From: Vibrio campbellii CAIM 519 = NBRC 15631 = ATCC 25920
GTDB lineage: Bacteria; Pseudomonadota; Gammaproteobacteria; Enterobacterales; Vibrionaceae
Length of the DNA: 64,000 bases
Assembly (NCBI RefSeq): GCF_002163755.1
Contig: NZ_CP015864.1
Location: 744,001 to 808,000, forward strand
Reading direction: 5' to 3'
A program made the translations under genes and the position numbers. The notes beneath the pieces were generated by a model. The model had not been told where the DNA came from. It made no database searches and was given only the letters and a program-made list of their open reading frames with translations. Numbering within the stretch: the first letter of the stretch is position 1; each line of letters begins with the position of its first letter. Below are positions 17,656 to 24,379 of the stretch, in pieces.

Positions 17656-17916
17656 CTATTGCAGCACGCTATTCATGGATTGGGCATCTCTGAAACGGCT
17701 GTAATCTTCCGCTAAAAGTTGGTGTTGATAACGGGTGTAAGATAATGCCTCATTCGAGACTACGATTTGGTTTTCTTTTTCCACCAGTTGCCCACGCAGC
17801 AGTTCAATTTGTTGATGTTGCTGAGTGTGACTTTGATACATGGCCACGAGCCCGCACACAGACGCTACGAGTAGCGTACACAACACGCCGTTGATGGTTG
17901 TACATCGAACACTCAT
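17656..17916 (-). CDS. Single-pass membrane coiled-coil protein, first gene of regulator operon
   Basis: The 86-residue protein has one N-terminal membrane helix (about 9-28) and a periplasmic or cytoplasmic coiled coil rich in Gln and Glu (HQQIELLRGQLVEKENQI). ATG 17916 is chosen because AAGGAGAGG precedes it at ideal spacing; an upstream ATG ten codons earlier lacks one. It ends 21 bases before the REC-PP2C start, so the two are co-transcribed. No family was recognised. It may anchor or tune the regulator, which is an inference from position only. Confidence 0.6.
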   Translation of the reverse strand: MSVRCTTINGVLCTLLVASVCGLVAMYQSHTQQHQQIELLRGQLVEKENQIVVSNEALSYTRYQHQLLAEDYSRFRDAQSMNSVLQ

Positions 17917-18114
17917 AACCTCTCCTTGTCGCTTGGTGTCCTTCATTACTTGGTAAAGTCCAATAATGATTGGGACGTCTACAGACTAAGAACGTAACGT
18001 TCTAAAACGCCGTGAGAGCCAATTGAGGTTGTTTCATTAACAAAGTTAATTATAGGAGAGTGGCTGAAAAAAGAGAAAACCCTAAAAAATTGAAGATCTT
18101 TACGCTTAAAACGA

Positions 18115-18150
18115 CAAAAAGCAGCGAATTTGTACAAGCTTCACTGCTTT
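18115..18150 (-). terminator. Terminator of the GST gene
   Basis: On the minus strand AAAGCAGTGAA and TTCGCTGCTTT form an 11-bp arm pair with one mismatch and end in TTTTT. Confidence 0.75.
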
Positions 18151-18168
18151 GTTGATGAGGACTCAGCC

Positions 18169-18783
18169 TCAGTCTTGGAATGCCTCACGCACCGATACTT
18201 GTTCAAACCAACGCGCAATATTTGGGTAAGTTTCGAAGACTTCAATACTCAAACCATTTACAGCAAAACCAACAAAAATGTAGCCAGTAATGTCCACAAT
18301 GGTGAAGTTGTCCGTGGCGATGTGCTCACTTTCTGACAAGCGCTTATCTAGCGTAGGTAGGAACTCCAACACGCGAGATTTCGATTCGTCACCCCACGCA
18401 ACAACACAGTTTTCACGGTCTTGGTAAATTGCTGTGATATTGCGAAACGCCTGAAAAGCCGTGTACAAACCTTGGAATTCGACAACGCGATGCCACATTT
18501 CCACCTGAGCACGTTCTAGCTGGTTAGCACCAAACAGCGCCAGATCATTTTCAAACGCTTCATCTAGGTAGCGACAAATCGCCACGCTTTCACAGATCGT
18601 CGTGCCATCATCCAATTCCAGTAGAGGCACTTTGCCGTTCACACTTTTCGATTTAAACGCTTCAGATAGGTTATCGCCCTCGCGCACATTCAGCGCTACT
18701 CGCTCAACCTCTCCACCGATTTCCTTTAGAAAAATGCTAACTCGCTTACAACTTGGAGTCATTGCGGTTTCATACAGCTTCAT
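18169..18783 (-). CDS. Glutathione S-transferase family protein
   Basis: The 204-residue protein has a thioredoxin-like N-domain: KLYETAMTPSCKRVSIFLKE, then GKVPLLELDDGTTICESVAI with the cis-Pro and the Glu-Ser that bind the glutathione gamma-glutamyl group. An all-helical C-domain follows. It should conjugate or reduce electrophiles with glutathione in the cytosol. It is divergent from a TetR gene, with a TetR-type palindrome 22 bases before its ATG. It is probably repressed by that TetR and induced by an electrophile. Confidence 0.88.
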   Translation of the reverse strand: MKLYETAMTPSCKRVSIFLKEIGGEVERVALNVREGDNLSEAFKSKSVNGKVPLLELDDGTTICESVAICRYLDEAFENDLALFGANQLERAQVEMWHRVVEFQGLYTAFQAFRNITAIYQDRENCVVAWGDESKSRVLEFLPTLDKRLSESEHIATDNFTIVDITGYIFVGFAVNGLSIEVFETYPNIARWFEQVSVREAFQD

Positions 18784-18804
18784 TTCACATCCTTTTATCT
18801 TTTT

Positions 18805-18820
18805 CTAACCGATTGGTTAG
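18805..18820. promoter_or_regulatory. Palindromic TetR-type operator in front of GST gene
   Basis: CTAACCGATTGGTTAG has perfect 6-bp arms around a 4-base centre and resembles NemR/AcrR-type boxes. It lies in the GST promoter, about 220 bases from the divergent TetR gene, and should block GST transcription when bound. Confidence 0.65.
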
Positions 18821-19043
18821 GATATACTGTAGTCAGTTTATAAACGATCAGTCAAGAACTTCATTATCAAAAATTTTCAAACAGTTTTGGGTCTGTTTGC
18901 TGAGCGAGATTTTTGATGCCGTTTGTGAGTTCGTATGGATTTGGAGTTTCACTATTTTGGTTCAGTTCGAACGCTAGAGGTTCTCTGTGCCATCCCTCCA
19001 AAATGATTCAATTACCCGATAAGCAGACCCAGGCAGGTAATTT

Positions 19044-19619
19044 ATGGCAAGAAAAGCCAATTTCGACCGAGATGAAAAGCTTCTCGTGGCTATGGATGTG
19101 TTTTGGCGTAAGGGCTTTGCGAACACGTCAATCTCGGATCTCACCGACGAGTTGAACATCAACCGCTTCAGTCTTTACAACACTTATGGTGACAAGCAAC
19201 AGCTCTACTACGAAGCGCTCGATGCATACTTGAAAAAGGTCTCGCTACCGTCACTGAATGATCTGGAAAAAGACGACGCGTCTTTACCTGAGTTAGAATC
19301 GTTCCTTAAATCTTTTGCTGAGCTGCAACGCAAACGCAACTGTGGGTGTTTTATTCAAAATGCGTTGATTGAGCATGCAGGTGAAGACGATGACGTACTG
19401 CGCAAAGGGCATTTCTTATTTGACCATCTTATCGACATCATTGCGGATGCGCTGACCAATGCGCAAAAAGAAACCTTAGTACCGAAAACGCTGAAACCAG
19501 AAGAACTCGCTCGTTTTGTTCTCAACAACATGCAAGGCATGCGCGTGCTGGGCAAAGCCAAACGTTATGCCGATTTGGATACGGCGCTTTCATGCTTACT
19601 GGTTTTGATTAGGAAGTAA
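19044..19619 (+). CDS. TetR/AcrR family repressor
   Basis: The 191-residue protein has an N-terminal TetR helix-turn-helix (GFANTSISDLTDELNINRFS followed by LYNTYGDKQQLY) and a ligand-binding helical domain. RKRNCGCFIQNALIEHA in the middle has a Cys pair, as in electrophile-sensing NemR-type repressors. It is divergent from the GST gene and overlooks the palindrome at 18805-18820. Only one base separates it from the PPC-domain gene, so the two form an operon. The likely job is to repress GST and perhaps itself. Confidence 0.88.
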   Translation: MARKANFDRDEKLLVAMDVFWRKGFANTSISDLTDELNINRFSLYNTYGDKQQLYYEALDAYLKKVSLPSLNDLEKDDASLPELESFLKSFAELQRKRNCGCFIQNALIEHAGEDDDVLRKGHFLFDHLIDIIADALTNAQKETLVPKTLKPEELARFVLNNMQGMRVLGKAKRYADLDTALSCLLVLIRK

Positions 19620-19620
19620 C

Positions 19621-20025
19621 ATGTCGATTGAAGTGATAGCCGTACGTCTTACCAAAGGCATGGACTTAAAACTGAGCCTTGCGAAATTGGTCGAGCAGCA
19701 TGGTATTAACGCTGGCTCGATTGCTTCATGCGTTGGTTGTGTTTCTGACCTCAACCTTCGTTTGGCAGGTGCAGAAAGCACGTTAACCAAACAAGAGCCA
19801 TTTGAAATCGTCTCTGTGATGGGAACCCTAACGCCTGAGCATCAGCACGTTCATATCTCAGTGTCTGATCGTGAAGGACGAGTCTGGGGTGGGCATTTGC
19901 TGGAAGGCACAGTGATTGATACTACCGCAGAATTGATCATCCATTCTTACTCAAAACTTGAGTTTACCAGAGCGATGGACGACTCGACTGGCTATACCGA
20001 ACTCCAAGTGAATCCTTCCAAATAG
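19621..20025 (+). CDS. PPC/DUF296 domain protein
   Basis: The 134-residue protein matches the bacterial PPC (plant and prokaryote conserved, DUF296) fold: VRLTKGMDLKLSLAKLVEQH, GSIASCVGCVSDLNLRLAG and HVHISVSDREGRVWGGHLLE. Such proteins form trimers; some plant relatives bind AT-rich DNA, but the bacterial role is unknown. It is co-transcribed with the TetR gene (one-base gap). A terminator follows. The family is confident, the function open. Confidence 0.85.
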   Translation: MSIEVIAVRLTKGMDLKLSLAKLVEQHGINAGSIASCVGCVSDLNLRLAGAESTLTKQEPFEIVSVMGTLTPEHQHVHISVSDREGRVWGGHLLEGTVIDTTAELIIHSYSKLEFTRAMDDSTGYTELQVNPSK

Positions 20026-20028
20026 TAA

Positions 20029-20067
20029 AAAGCTCCAAAGCCAACTATGGTGTCTCTGGAGCTTTAT
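20029..20067. terminator. Terminator after the TetR-PPC operon
   Basis: The AAAGCTCCA / TGGAGCTTT stem has a 19-base loop and T residues on the right. The flanking A run lets it also act for the convergent dienelactone hydrolase gene. Confidence 0.75.
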
Positions 20068-20122
20068 TCGTTTCTTGCTTACTAAAATATATACGTAATG
20101 TGCCAACTAAAGTTGAAGCGTT

Positions 20123-21040
20123 TTAACTAGAGGCGAGATGTTCTTTGAAGAAGTCTAATGTGCGCTCCCAAGCGAGTGCTGCTTCTTCCGGTGCGTAGCG
20201 TGCTGTTGAGTCGTTGTGGAAACCATGGTTGACGTTCTCATACATTAGAGCTTGATACTGTGCGTCGGTTGCAATCAATTGCTGTTCATAAGCAGGCCAT
20301 GTGTCGTTAACACGCTTATCGAGCCCTGCAAAGTGAATCATCAATGGCCCTTTGACTTGCTTTTGGATCTTTTGCGCCGCGGGTGTTCCATAAAAAGGCA
20401 CACCTGCATCCAACTCTTCCGGCATTACTGCTGCAAGCATATTGACGATGTATCCACCGAAGCAGAACCCGACCGCCCCCAACTTACCATTTCCATCCTC
20501 ATGCTGTTTGATGAAATTAGCCGCCGCAATAAAGTCTTGCTCGATCTTAGATCTGTCCATCTCTTTCTGCATGGCGCGACCTTCATCGTCGTTCCCCGGA
20601 TAGCCGCCGAGTGGATAAAGTGCGTCTGGAGCAAAAGCAATAAAGCCGTCTTTCGCGAGTCGCCTAGCCACGTCTTTGATATAAGGGTTCAACCCACGAT
20701 TTTCGTGAACCACTAACACCGTCGGTGATTTTAAGGTCTTCTTCTGTGGCATCACCAAATAGCCGCGCCCTTCTCCATGCCCGTTTGGGGATGGGAAGGT
20801 TTCGTAGGTTGCTTTGATGTCAGGATCGTTAAATGAAACTTGTTCTGCCAGTGCGTAATTCGGAGTTAACGCATCGACCAGTACTGTCATGCTAAAGCCA
20901 AGCACCGCAAGACCACCTAACCTATTAAGAAACTCACGGCGCGAGATTTTTCCGTGGGCGTATTCGTCGTACCAATCGAAGGCTTCTTGCGGGATAGGAT
21001 GAGAAGCCTTTTGTTTGGGAGGGTTATGCTTTAGAACCAT
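20123..21040 (-). CDS. Exported dienelactone hydrolase family protein
   Basis: This 305-residue alpha/beta hydrolase has a polar N-region and then ISRREFLNRLGGLAVLGF, a twin-arginine (Tat) signal, so it should be exported folded. The catalytic triad is Cys in VGFCFGGY, Asp in AGLDKRVND and His in VNHGFHND, as in carboxymethylenebutenolidase-like enzymes. The natural substrate is probably a lactone or ester but cannot be specified. It stands alone on the minus strand. About 80 residues precede the hydrolase fold, usual for the Tat-exported subgroup. Confidence 0.87.
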   Translation of the reverse strand: MVLKHNPPKQKASHPIPQEAFDWYDEYAHGKISRREFLNRLGGLAVLGFSMTVLVDALTPNYALAEQVSFNDPDIKATYETFPSPNGHGEGRGYLVMPQKKTLKSPTVLVVHENRGLNPYIKDVARRLAKDGFIAFAPDALYPLGGYPGNDDEGRAMQKEMDRSKIEQDFIAAANFIKQHEDGNGKLGAVGFCFGGYIVNMLAAVMPEELDAGVPFYGTPAAQKIQKQVKGPLMIHFAGLDKRVNDTWPAYEQQLIATDAQYQALMYENVNHGFHNDSTARYAPEEAALAWERTLDFFKEHLASS

Positions 21041-21075
21041 TATCCATGTCCTCTACGTCTTACCATATGTTTATT

Positions 21076-21234
21076 TCAAACTCTCAGCGGCGAAACGAAG
21101 TCGAACGCGACTGATTCTTGAACGGTGGTTTCACCCCTGATACGGAACGCGGCGGTGAAACACATCACTGGTGAGCTAGGATCTTTTACCTTCTTCAAAC
21201 AATAGATAATGGATTCAGATTCAACAACTTTGCG
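21076..21234 (-). other. Possible gene remnant (52 codons)
   Basis: An open frame between two stops has clearly coding-like content, including ESESIIYCLKKVKDPSSPVM and TTVQESVAFDFVSPLRV with a stop. No family is recognised and no ribosome site is visible. It may be the tail of a decayed exported protein, or a small gene with a non-standard start. Confidence 0.3.
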
Positions 21235-21269
21235 TCATCGGTTTTACATTCATTGACAATAGTACGTTA

Positions 21270-21464
21270 TTACTGGCCGCAATAGGCATGCCAGTAAGAG
21301 AAGGCGTGATAGCCATACATCAACACTTTATGACCATTATCGGCAAAGATCTTCACTGCCAGTAGTTGCCAAGCTTGGCCTGTTACCTCACGTTTACCTG
21401 CACAAAATGGCCAATCAATATCTGTACCAATAGCAAGAATCCTCTTAACATACTGAGCTTCAAG
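21270..21464 (-). other. Possible gene remnant just after the small RNA terminator
   Basis: A 64-codon open tail has protein-like content (VTGQAWQLLAVKIFADNGHK and YGYHAFSYWHAYCGQ). The frame can be extended upstream to an ATG at 21518, but that would run through the strong terminator at 21467-21495, so the extension is probably not real. Nothing was recognised. It could be a remnant of the same lost gene as 21076-21234. Confidence 0.3.
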
Positions 21465-21466
21465 CG

Positions 21467-21586
21467 AAAAAAAACCTCTCCCGAAACGAGAGAGGCTGCA
21501 TTGCCTATAAAAGCTCAAAAAAGTAATACCCTATCCGCTTAACCGCCTGCTAAGGGAAAGCGGCGCATCGAGTTAACGATGAACAC
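21467..21586 (-). ncRNA. Candidate sigma54-dependent small RNA, about 120 nt
   Basis: The predicted start (about 21586) is set by the sigma54-type promoter, and the end by a strong terminator: CCTCTC-T-CG / CG-C-GAGAGG stem, TTT triloop, then eight T (21467-21495). Between them the minus-strand sequence folds well: CATCG-TTAACT-CGATG at 21566-21581, and CCGCTT pairing with AAGCGG at 21535-21563. It contains no convincing ORF and does not carry the Qrr core complementary to luxR/hfq targets, so it is not a Qrr copy. It lies between a GNAT gene and possible gene remnants. Function is unknown; an Hfq-type regulator under nitrogen or other bacterial enhancer-binding protein control would fit. Confidence 0.65.
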
Positions 21587-21595
21587 AATCTAAAT

Positions 21596-21611
21596 TGCAA
21601 ACCCAGTGCCA
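21596..21611 (-). promoter_or_regulatory. Sigma54 (RpoN) promoter of the candidate small RNA
   Basis: Read on the minus strand the sequence is TGGCAC, five bases, TTGCA, a perfect match to the consensus TGGCAC-N5-TTGCW with GG and GC at -24/-12. The start would be near 21584-21586. It faces the terminator-ended structured segment, not a protein gene. Confidence 0.75.
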
Positions 21612-21714
21612 ATTTTATATTTCACTACATTTCAATAACTTAACAAAATGAGCTTTCACTTTACATTTGGCAATGCACTGATTAGGGGCGAGCTTGTATC
21701 ACAGAAGTGCAAGA

Positions 21715-22149
21715 TTAACGGGCTAGTGCCATGACCAGTCTCGGTTCTCCATCACCGAAATAATCTTCTTCTTTTTCCAGAACCTTAAAGCCTAGCAAAG
21801 TGTACAACTTGCAAGCAGGCACATTGTTTGGATCGACAGTTAACTTAATGACAGAACCGGAACTTGCTTTTACGATTGCATTTTCCACAAGCGAACGTGC
21901 AATCCCTTTGCCTCTATGTTGGCTATCAACCGCAAGTGACAAGATCCAATGTTCGTTTTGCTCATCGCTTGTCGCCATCAGTACATAACCCGTAATTTGT
22001 TCTTCTTCTTTGGCAATCAACAAACCATGCGGCCAGCAATCAAATGCTTGTCGAAAGAAAAACTGAGGGTAAGCGTGATGACCAAACAATACGTGTTCAA
22101 GTGCGTGTACGGACGCCAAATCCTGTTTTCCTGCTGGGGTAATCTTCAT
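21715..22149 (-). CDS. GNAT acetyltransferase (RimI-like)
   Basis: The 144-residue protein has the GNAT core: LSLAVDSQHRGKGIARSLVE is motif A with the Q/RxxGxG/A acetyl-CoA loop, and NNVPACKLYTLLGFKVL is motif B. It should move an acetyl group from acetyl-CoA to an amine or protein N-terminus; the layout is close to RimI. ATG 22149 is chosen because AAAGGAA lies eight bases before it; a longer frame starting 11 codons upstream lacks a site. It is transcribed alone; the small RNA promoter lies about 100 bases downstream. Confidence 0.85.
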   Translation of the reverse strand: MKITPAGKQDLASVHALEHVLFGHHAYPQFFFRQAFDCWPHGLLIAKEEEQITGYVLMATSDEQNEHWILSLAVDSQHRGKGIARSLVENAIVKASSGSVIKLTVDPNNVPACKLYTLLGFKVLEKEEDYFGDGEPRLVMALAR

Positions 22150-22441
22150 TAAAACGTTTCCTTTCGAGCTCAAAAAGCTCATAGAAAGACATTAAGAGCA
22201 TTAAATATTCAGTTTGCTCAAGGGTTTGGCGTTTCTAAACCGATTTCGCTCTCTGAACACCTTACAATGTTATCGAACAAAGCTTAAGCACAACATCTAA
22301 AACCATAAAATCATAAAATTTCGCGATATTATTTCAACACACACACATCAAACTGAAACTATATATCGCTTTTTTCAAATTTTCATGGTTCGATAGTTTA
22401 CACCACCACCTTTTCACTAGCACGATTCACCACACACTCGA

Positions 22442-22457
22442 TGTGATAACAATCACT
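22442..22457 (+). promoter_or_regulatory. Probable CRP site upstream of the amino-acid permease
   Basis: TGTGATAACAATCACT matches TGTGA-N6-TCACA in nine of ten core positions. It lies 50 bases before the GTG start, which places it within the promoter and suggests catabolite (cAMP-CRP) control of the permease. Confidence 0.55.
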
Positions 22458-22507
22458 AAAACATATACCATCCGCGCGATTATTATTTTTATAAAAGCGA
22501 GTTTTAA

Positions 22508-23764
22508 GTGAAAGAATCTCGAGATACGTTAAATTTTAGTGAATTAAACACCACAAATACTTGGACAAAGCACGATACACACTGGCTATTAAGCTTGTTT
22601 GGTACTGCTGTTGGTGCAGGTATTCTATTTTTGCCGATTAACCTTGGTATTGGCGGCTTTTGGCCTCTAGTTGTCATGGCGGTTCTTGCATACCCAATGA
22701 CTTACTTAGCTCACCGTGGTCTTGCCCGATTTGTCCTGTCCTCAAAGATCAAGAACGCTGATTTTACCGATGTGGTAGAAGAACACTTTGGCGCGAAAGC
22801 GGGTCGTTCAATTTCGCTGCTGTACTTCCTCTCTATCTTCCCAATCCTACTAATCTATGGCGTTGGCATTACCAATACCGTCGACAGCTTTATGGTCAAC
22901 CAAGCAGGCATGGAGTCATTACCGCGTGCCCTACTATCTGGCGTATTAGTGTTTGGCTTAATTGCTATCATGATGGCGGGTGAAAAAGTCATGCTGCGTG
23001 CCTTTGCGATCATGGTTTACCCATTGGTGGCGATTCTGGCGTTTCTATCATTCTACTTAATGCCAAACTGGAGCATGCCAGTAATGGACGCGCCAGAAAT
23101 GTCGTCTTTTGCAAGCACCATGTGGCTGGCGATTCCTGTCGTCATTTTTTCTTTCAGCCACGCAGCAGCAATCTCAAGTTTTGCCAATGTTCAACGTCGT
23201 CACTATGGTAAGGCAGCGGATGCGAAGTCTGAGCTTCTTTTACGTCGCACTAGCATCATGCTGATCGCTTTTGTGCTGTTGTTTGTCTTCTCTTGCGTGC
23301 TTGCGCTATCTCCGCAGCAGCTGGCAGAAGCAAAAGAGCAAAACGTATCTGTGTTGTCTTACTTAGCAAACGCTACGGACAATCCTTTTATTGCAACGTT
23401 AGGTCCACTTGTCGCATTTGTCGCGATCACCTCTTCTTTCCTTGGTCACTTCCTTGGTGCACGTGAAAGCTTGAATGGTTTGATCACTAAGCATTCTGAT
23501 ATGCCAAAGCAACGCGTAGATCTCATCAGTGTTGTTGTACTGTTTGTGTCTATTTGGATTGCTGCGATCATGAACCCTAGCATCTTGGGGATGATGGAAG
23601 CCCTGTCGGGACCTGTCATCGCAATGATCTTGTTCATTATGCCAATGCTAGCGGTATATAAAGTAAAAGGGCTGCAGAAGTATCGTGGAAAAGCATCGAC
23701 CTACTTTGTACTTATGACGGGAGTTATCGCGGTAAGTGCGTTGGTTTTTAGCTTGTTGAGTTAA
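22508..23764 (+). CDS. Amino-acid permease, HAAAP family (SdaC/serine-threonine type)
   Basis: The 418-residue protein has eleven hydrophobic segments. The start WLLSLFGTAVGAGILFLPIN is the HAAAP hallmark first helix that carries the unwound GAGILFLP motif of LeuT-fold carriers. The close shape is that of SdaC/DlsT/YhaO serine or aromatic transporters, using proton or sodium symport. GTG is used as start. A likely CRP site is upstream and an inverted repeat follows the stop. Substrate is most likely L-serine or a related neutral amino acid, from family knowledge. Confidence 0.87.
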   Translation: MKESRDTLNFSELNTTNTWTKHDTHWLLSLFGTAVGAGILFLPINLGIGGFWPLVVMAVLAYPMTYLAHRGLARFVLSSKIKNADFTDVVEEHFGAKAGRSISLLYFLSIFPILLIYGVGITNTVDSFMVNQAGMESLPRALLSGVLVFGLIAIMMAGEKVMLRAFAIMVYPLVAILAFLSFYLMPNWSMPVMDAPEMSSFASTMWLAIPVVIFSFSHAAAISSFANVQRRHYGKAADAKSELLLRRTSIMLIAFVLLFVFSCVLALSPQQLAEAKEQNVSVLSYLANATDNPFIATLGPLVAFVAITSSFLGHFLGARESLNGLITKHSDMPKQRVDLISVVVLFVSIWIAAIMNPSILGMMEALSGPVIAMILFIMPMLAVYKVKGLQKYRGKASTYFVLMTGVIAVSALVFSLLS

Positions 23765-23783
23765 GAATAGAGACTTAGATAGG

Positions 23784-23830
23784 AATTTCAGGGGAATACC
23801 TTATTTTTTGTTAAGGTAATTCCCTGAATT
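23784..23830. terminator. Inverted repeat between permease and small membrane protein genes
   Basis: Arms AATTTCAGGGGAATACCTTA and TTAAGGTAATTCCCTGAATT form an imperfect 20-bp stem with a T-rich loop, between convergent genes. It probably ends both transcripts although the flanking T runs are short. Confidence 0.6.
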
Positions 23831-23871
23831 TTGCCATATTTTCTTAGCAGTACTGATGAACTACCGTCTTA

Positions 23872-23970
23872 TTACATAAGAGTGAAAACACCTGCGATCA
23901 TAATTACTGAAGCGATACAAGTACGACCGATAATACCAAAGCGAGAAGGTTGAATCATTTCGTTGTGCAT
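23872..23970 (-). CDS. 32-residue single-pass membrane protein
   Basis: ATG at 23970 starts a 32-codon frame encoding MHNEMIQPSRFGIIGRTCIA followed by SVIMIAGVFTLM and a stop. AAAAGGAGATTGCCT just before the ATG is a strong ribosome site with correct spacing, which supports real translation. One membrane helix (about 13-31) fills the C-terminal half, after a short polar start. Small proteins of this size commonly modulate transporters or sensor kinases; the convergent neighbour is an amino-acid permease. No known family was recognised. Confidence 0.6.
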   Translation of the reverse strand: MHNEMIQPSRFGIIGRTCIASVIMIAGVFTLM

Positions 23971-24379
23971 AGGCAATCTCCTTTTTAGTTGGAACAGCCA
24001 TTTTTTCATGGCTTAATAACACTATGTCTAAAAAGATGTTTTTTCACAAGACATACCAATATTAAATATTTATGACAGCTAAATGAAATTTTAGAGATTG
24101 AGGGGTTTTTTACGAGCTGTTACCCCATCCTTTATCCTCTTTATGAACAGAGTTACCTACTCATCTTTCCCCTACTCTATTGTTAAGATTCTTATGGCAA
24201 CTACCTTTAACGAGAAAAGCTGAAAGACATCCGTCCAACCGTGTATTTTTGAGCAATTTGTATTAAAAACGCCGGTATTTCAGTGGCCTATTTTCACTCA
24301 TTGAACAGTTACTTTTAATGTACAGATAAAACAACTAAATCTGTGGTTATTCATAGATGAGAAATGATAGACTTCTTGC
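23971..24379. other. Intergenic region between the small protein and the GGDEF gene
   Basis: About 410 A+T-rich bases contain the divergent promoters of the small membrane protein (minus) and the diguanylate cyclase (plus). No other coding frame or strong hairpin was seen. Confidence 0.5.

Noticed and set aside
21270..21518. An 82-codon gene starting at 21518 on the minus strand
   Set aside because: Its first 18 codons lie on and before the strong terminator at 21467-21495, which makes this start very unlikely; only the tail was kept as a possible remnant.
21467..21586. Reading the sigma54-preceded segment as a Qrr quorum-sensing RNA
   Set aside because: The conserved Qrr core that pairs with target mRNAs is absent and the hairpin order differs, so only the promoter class is shared.
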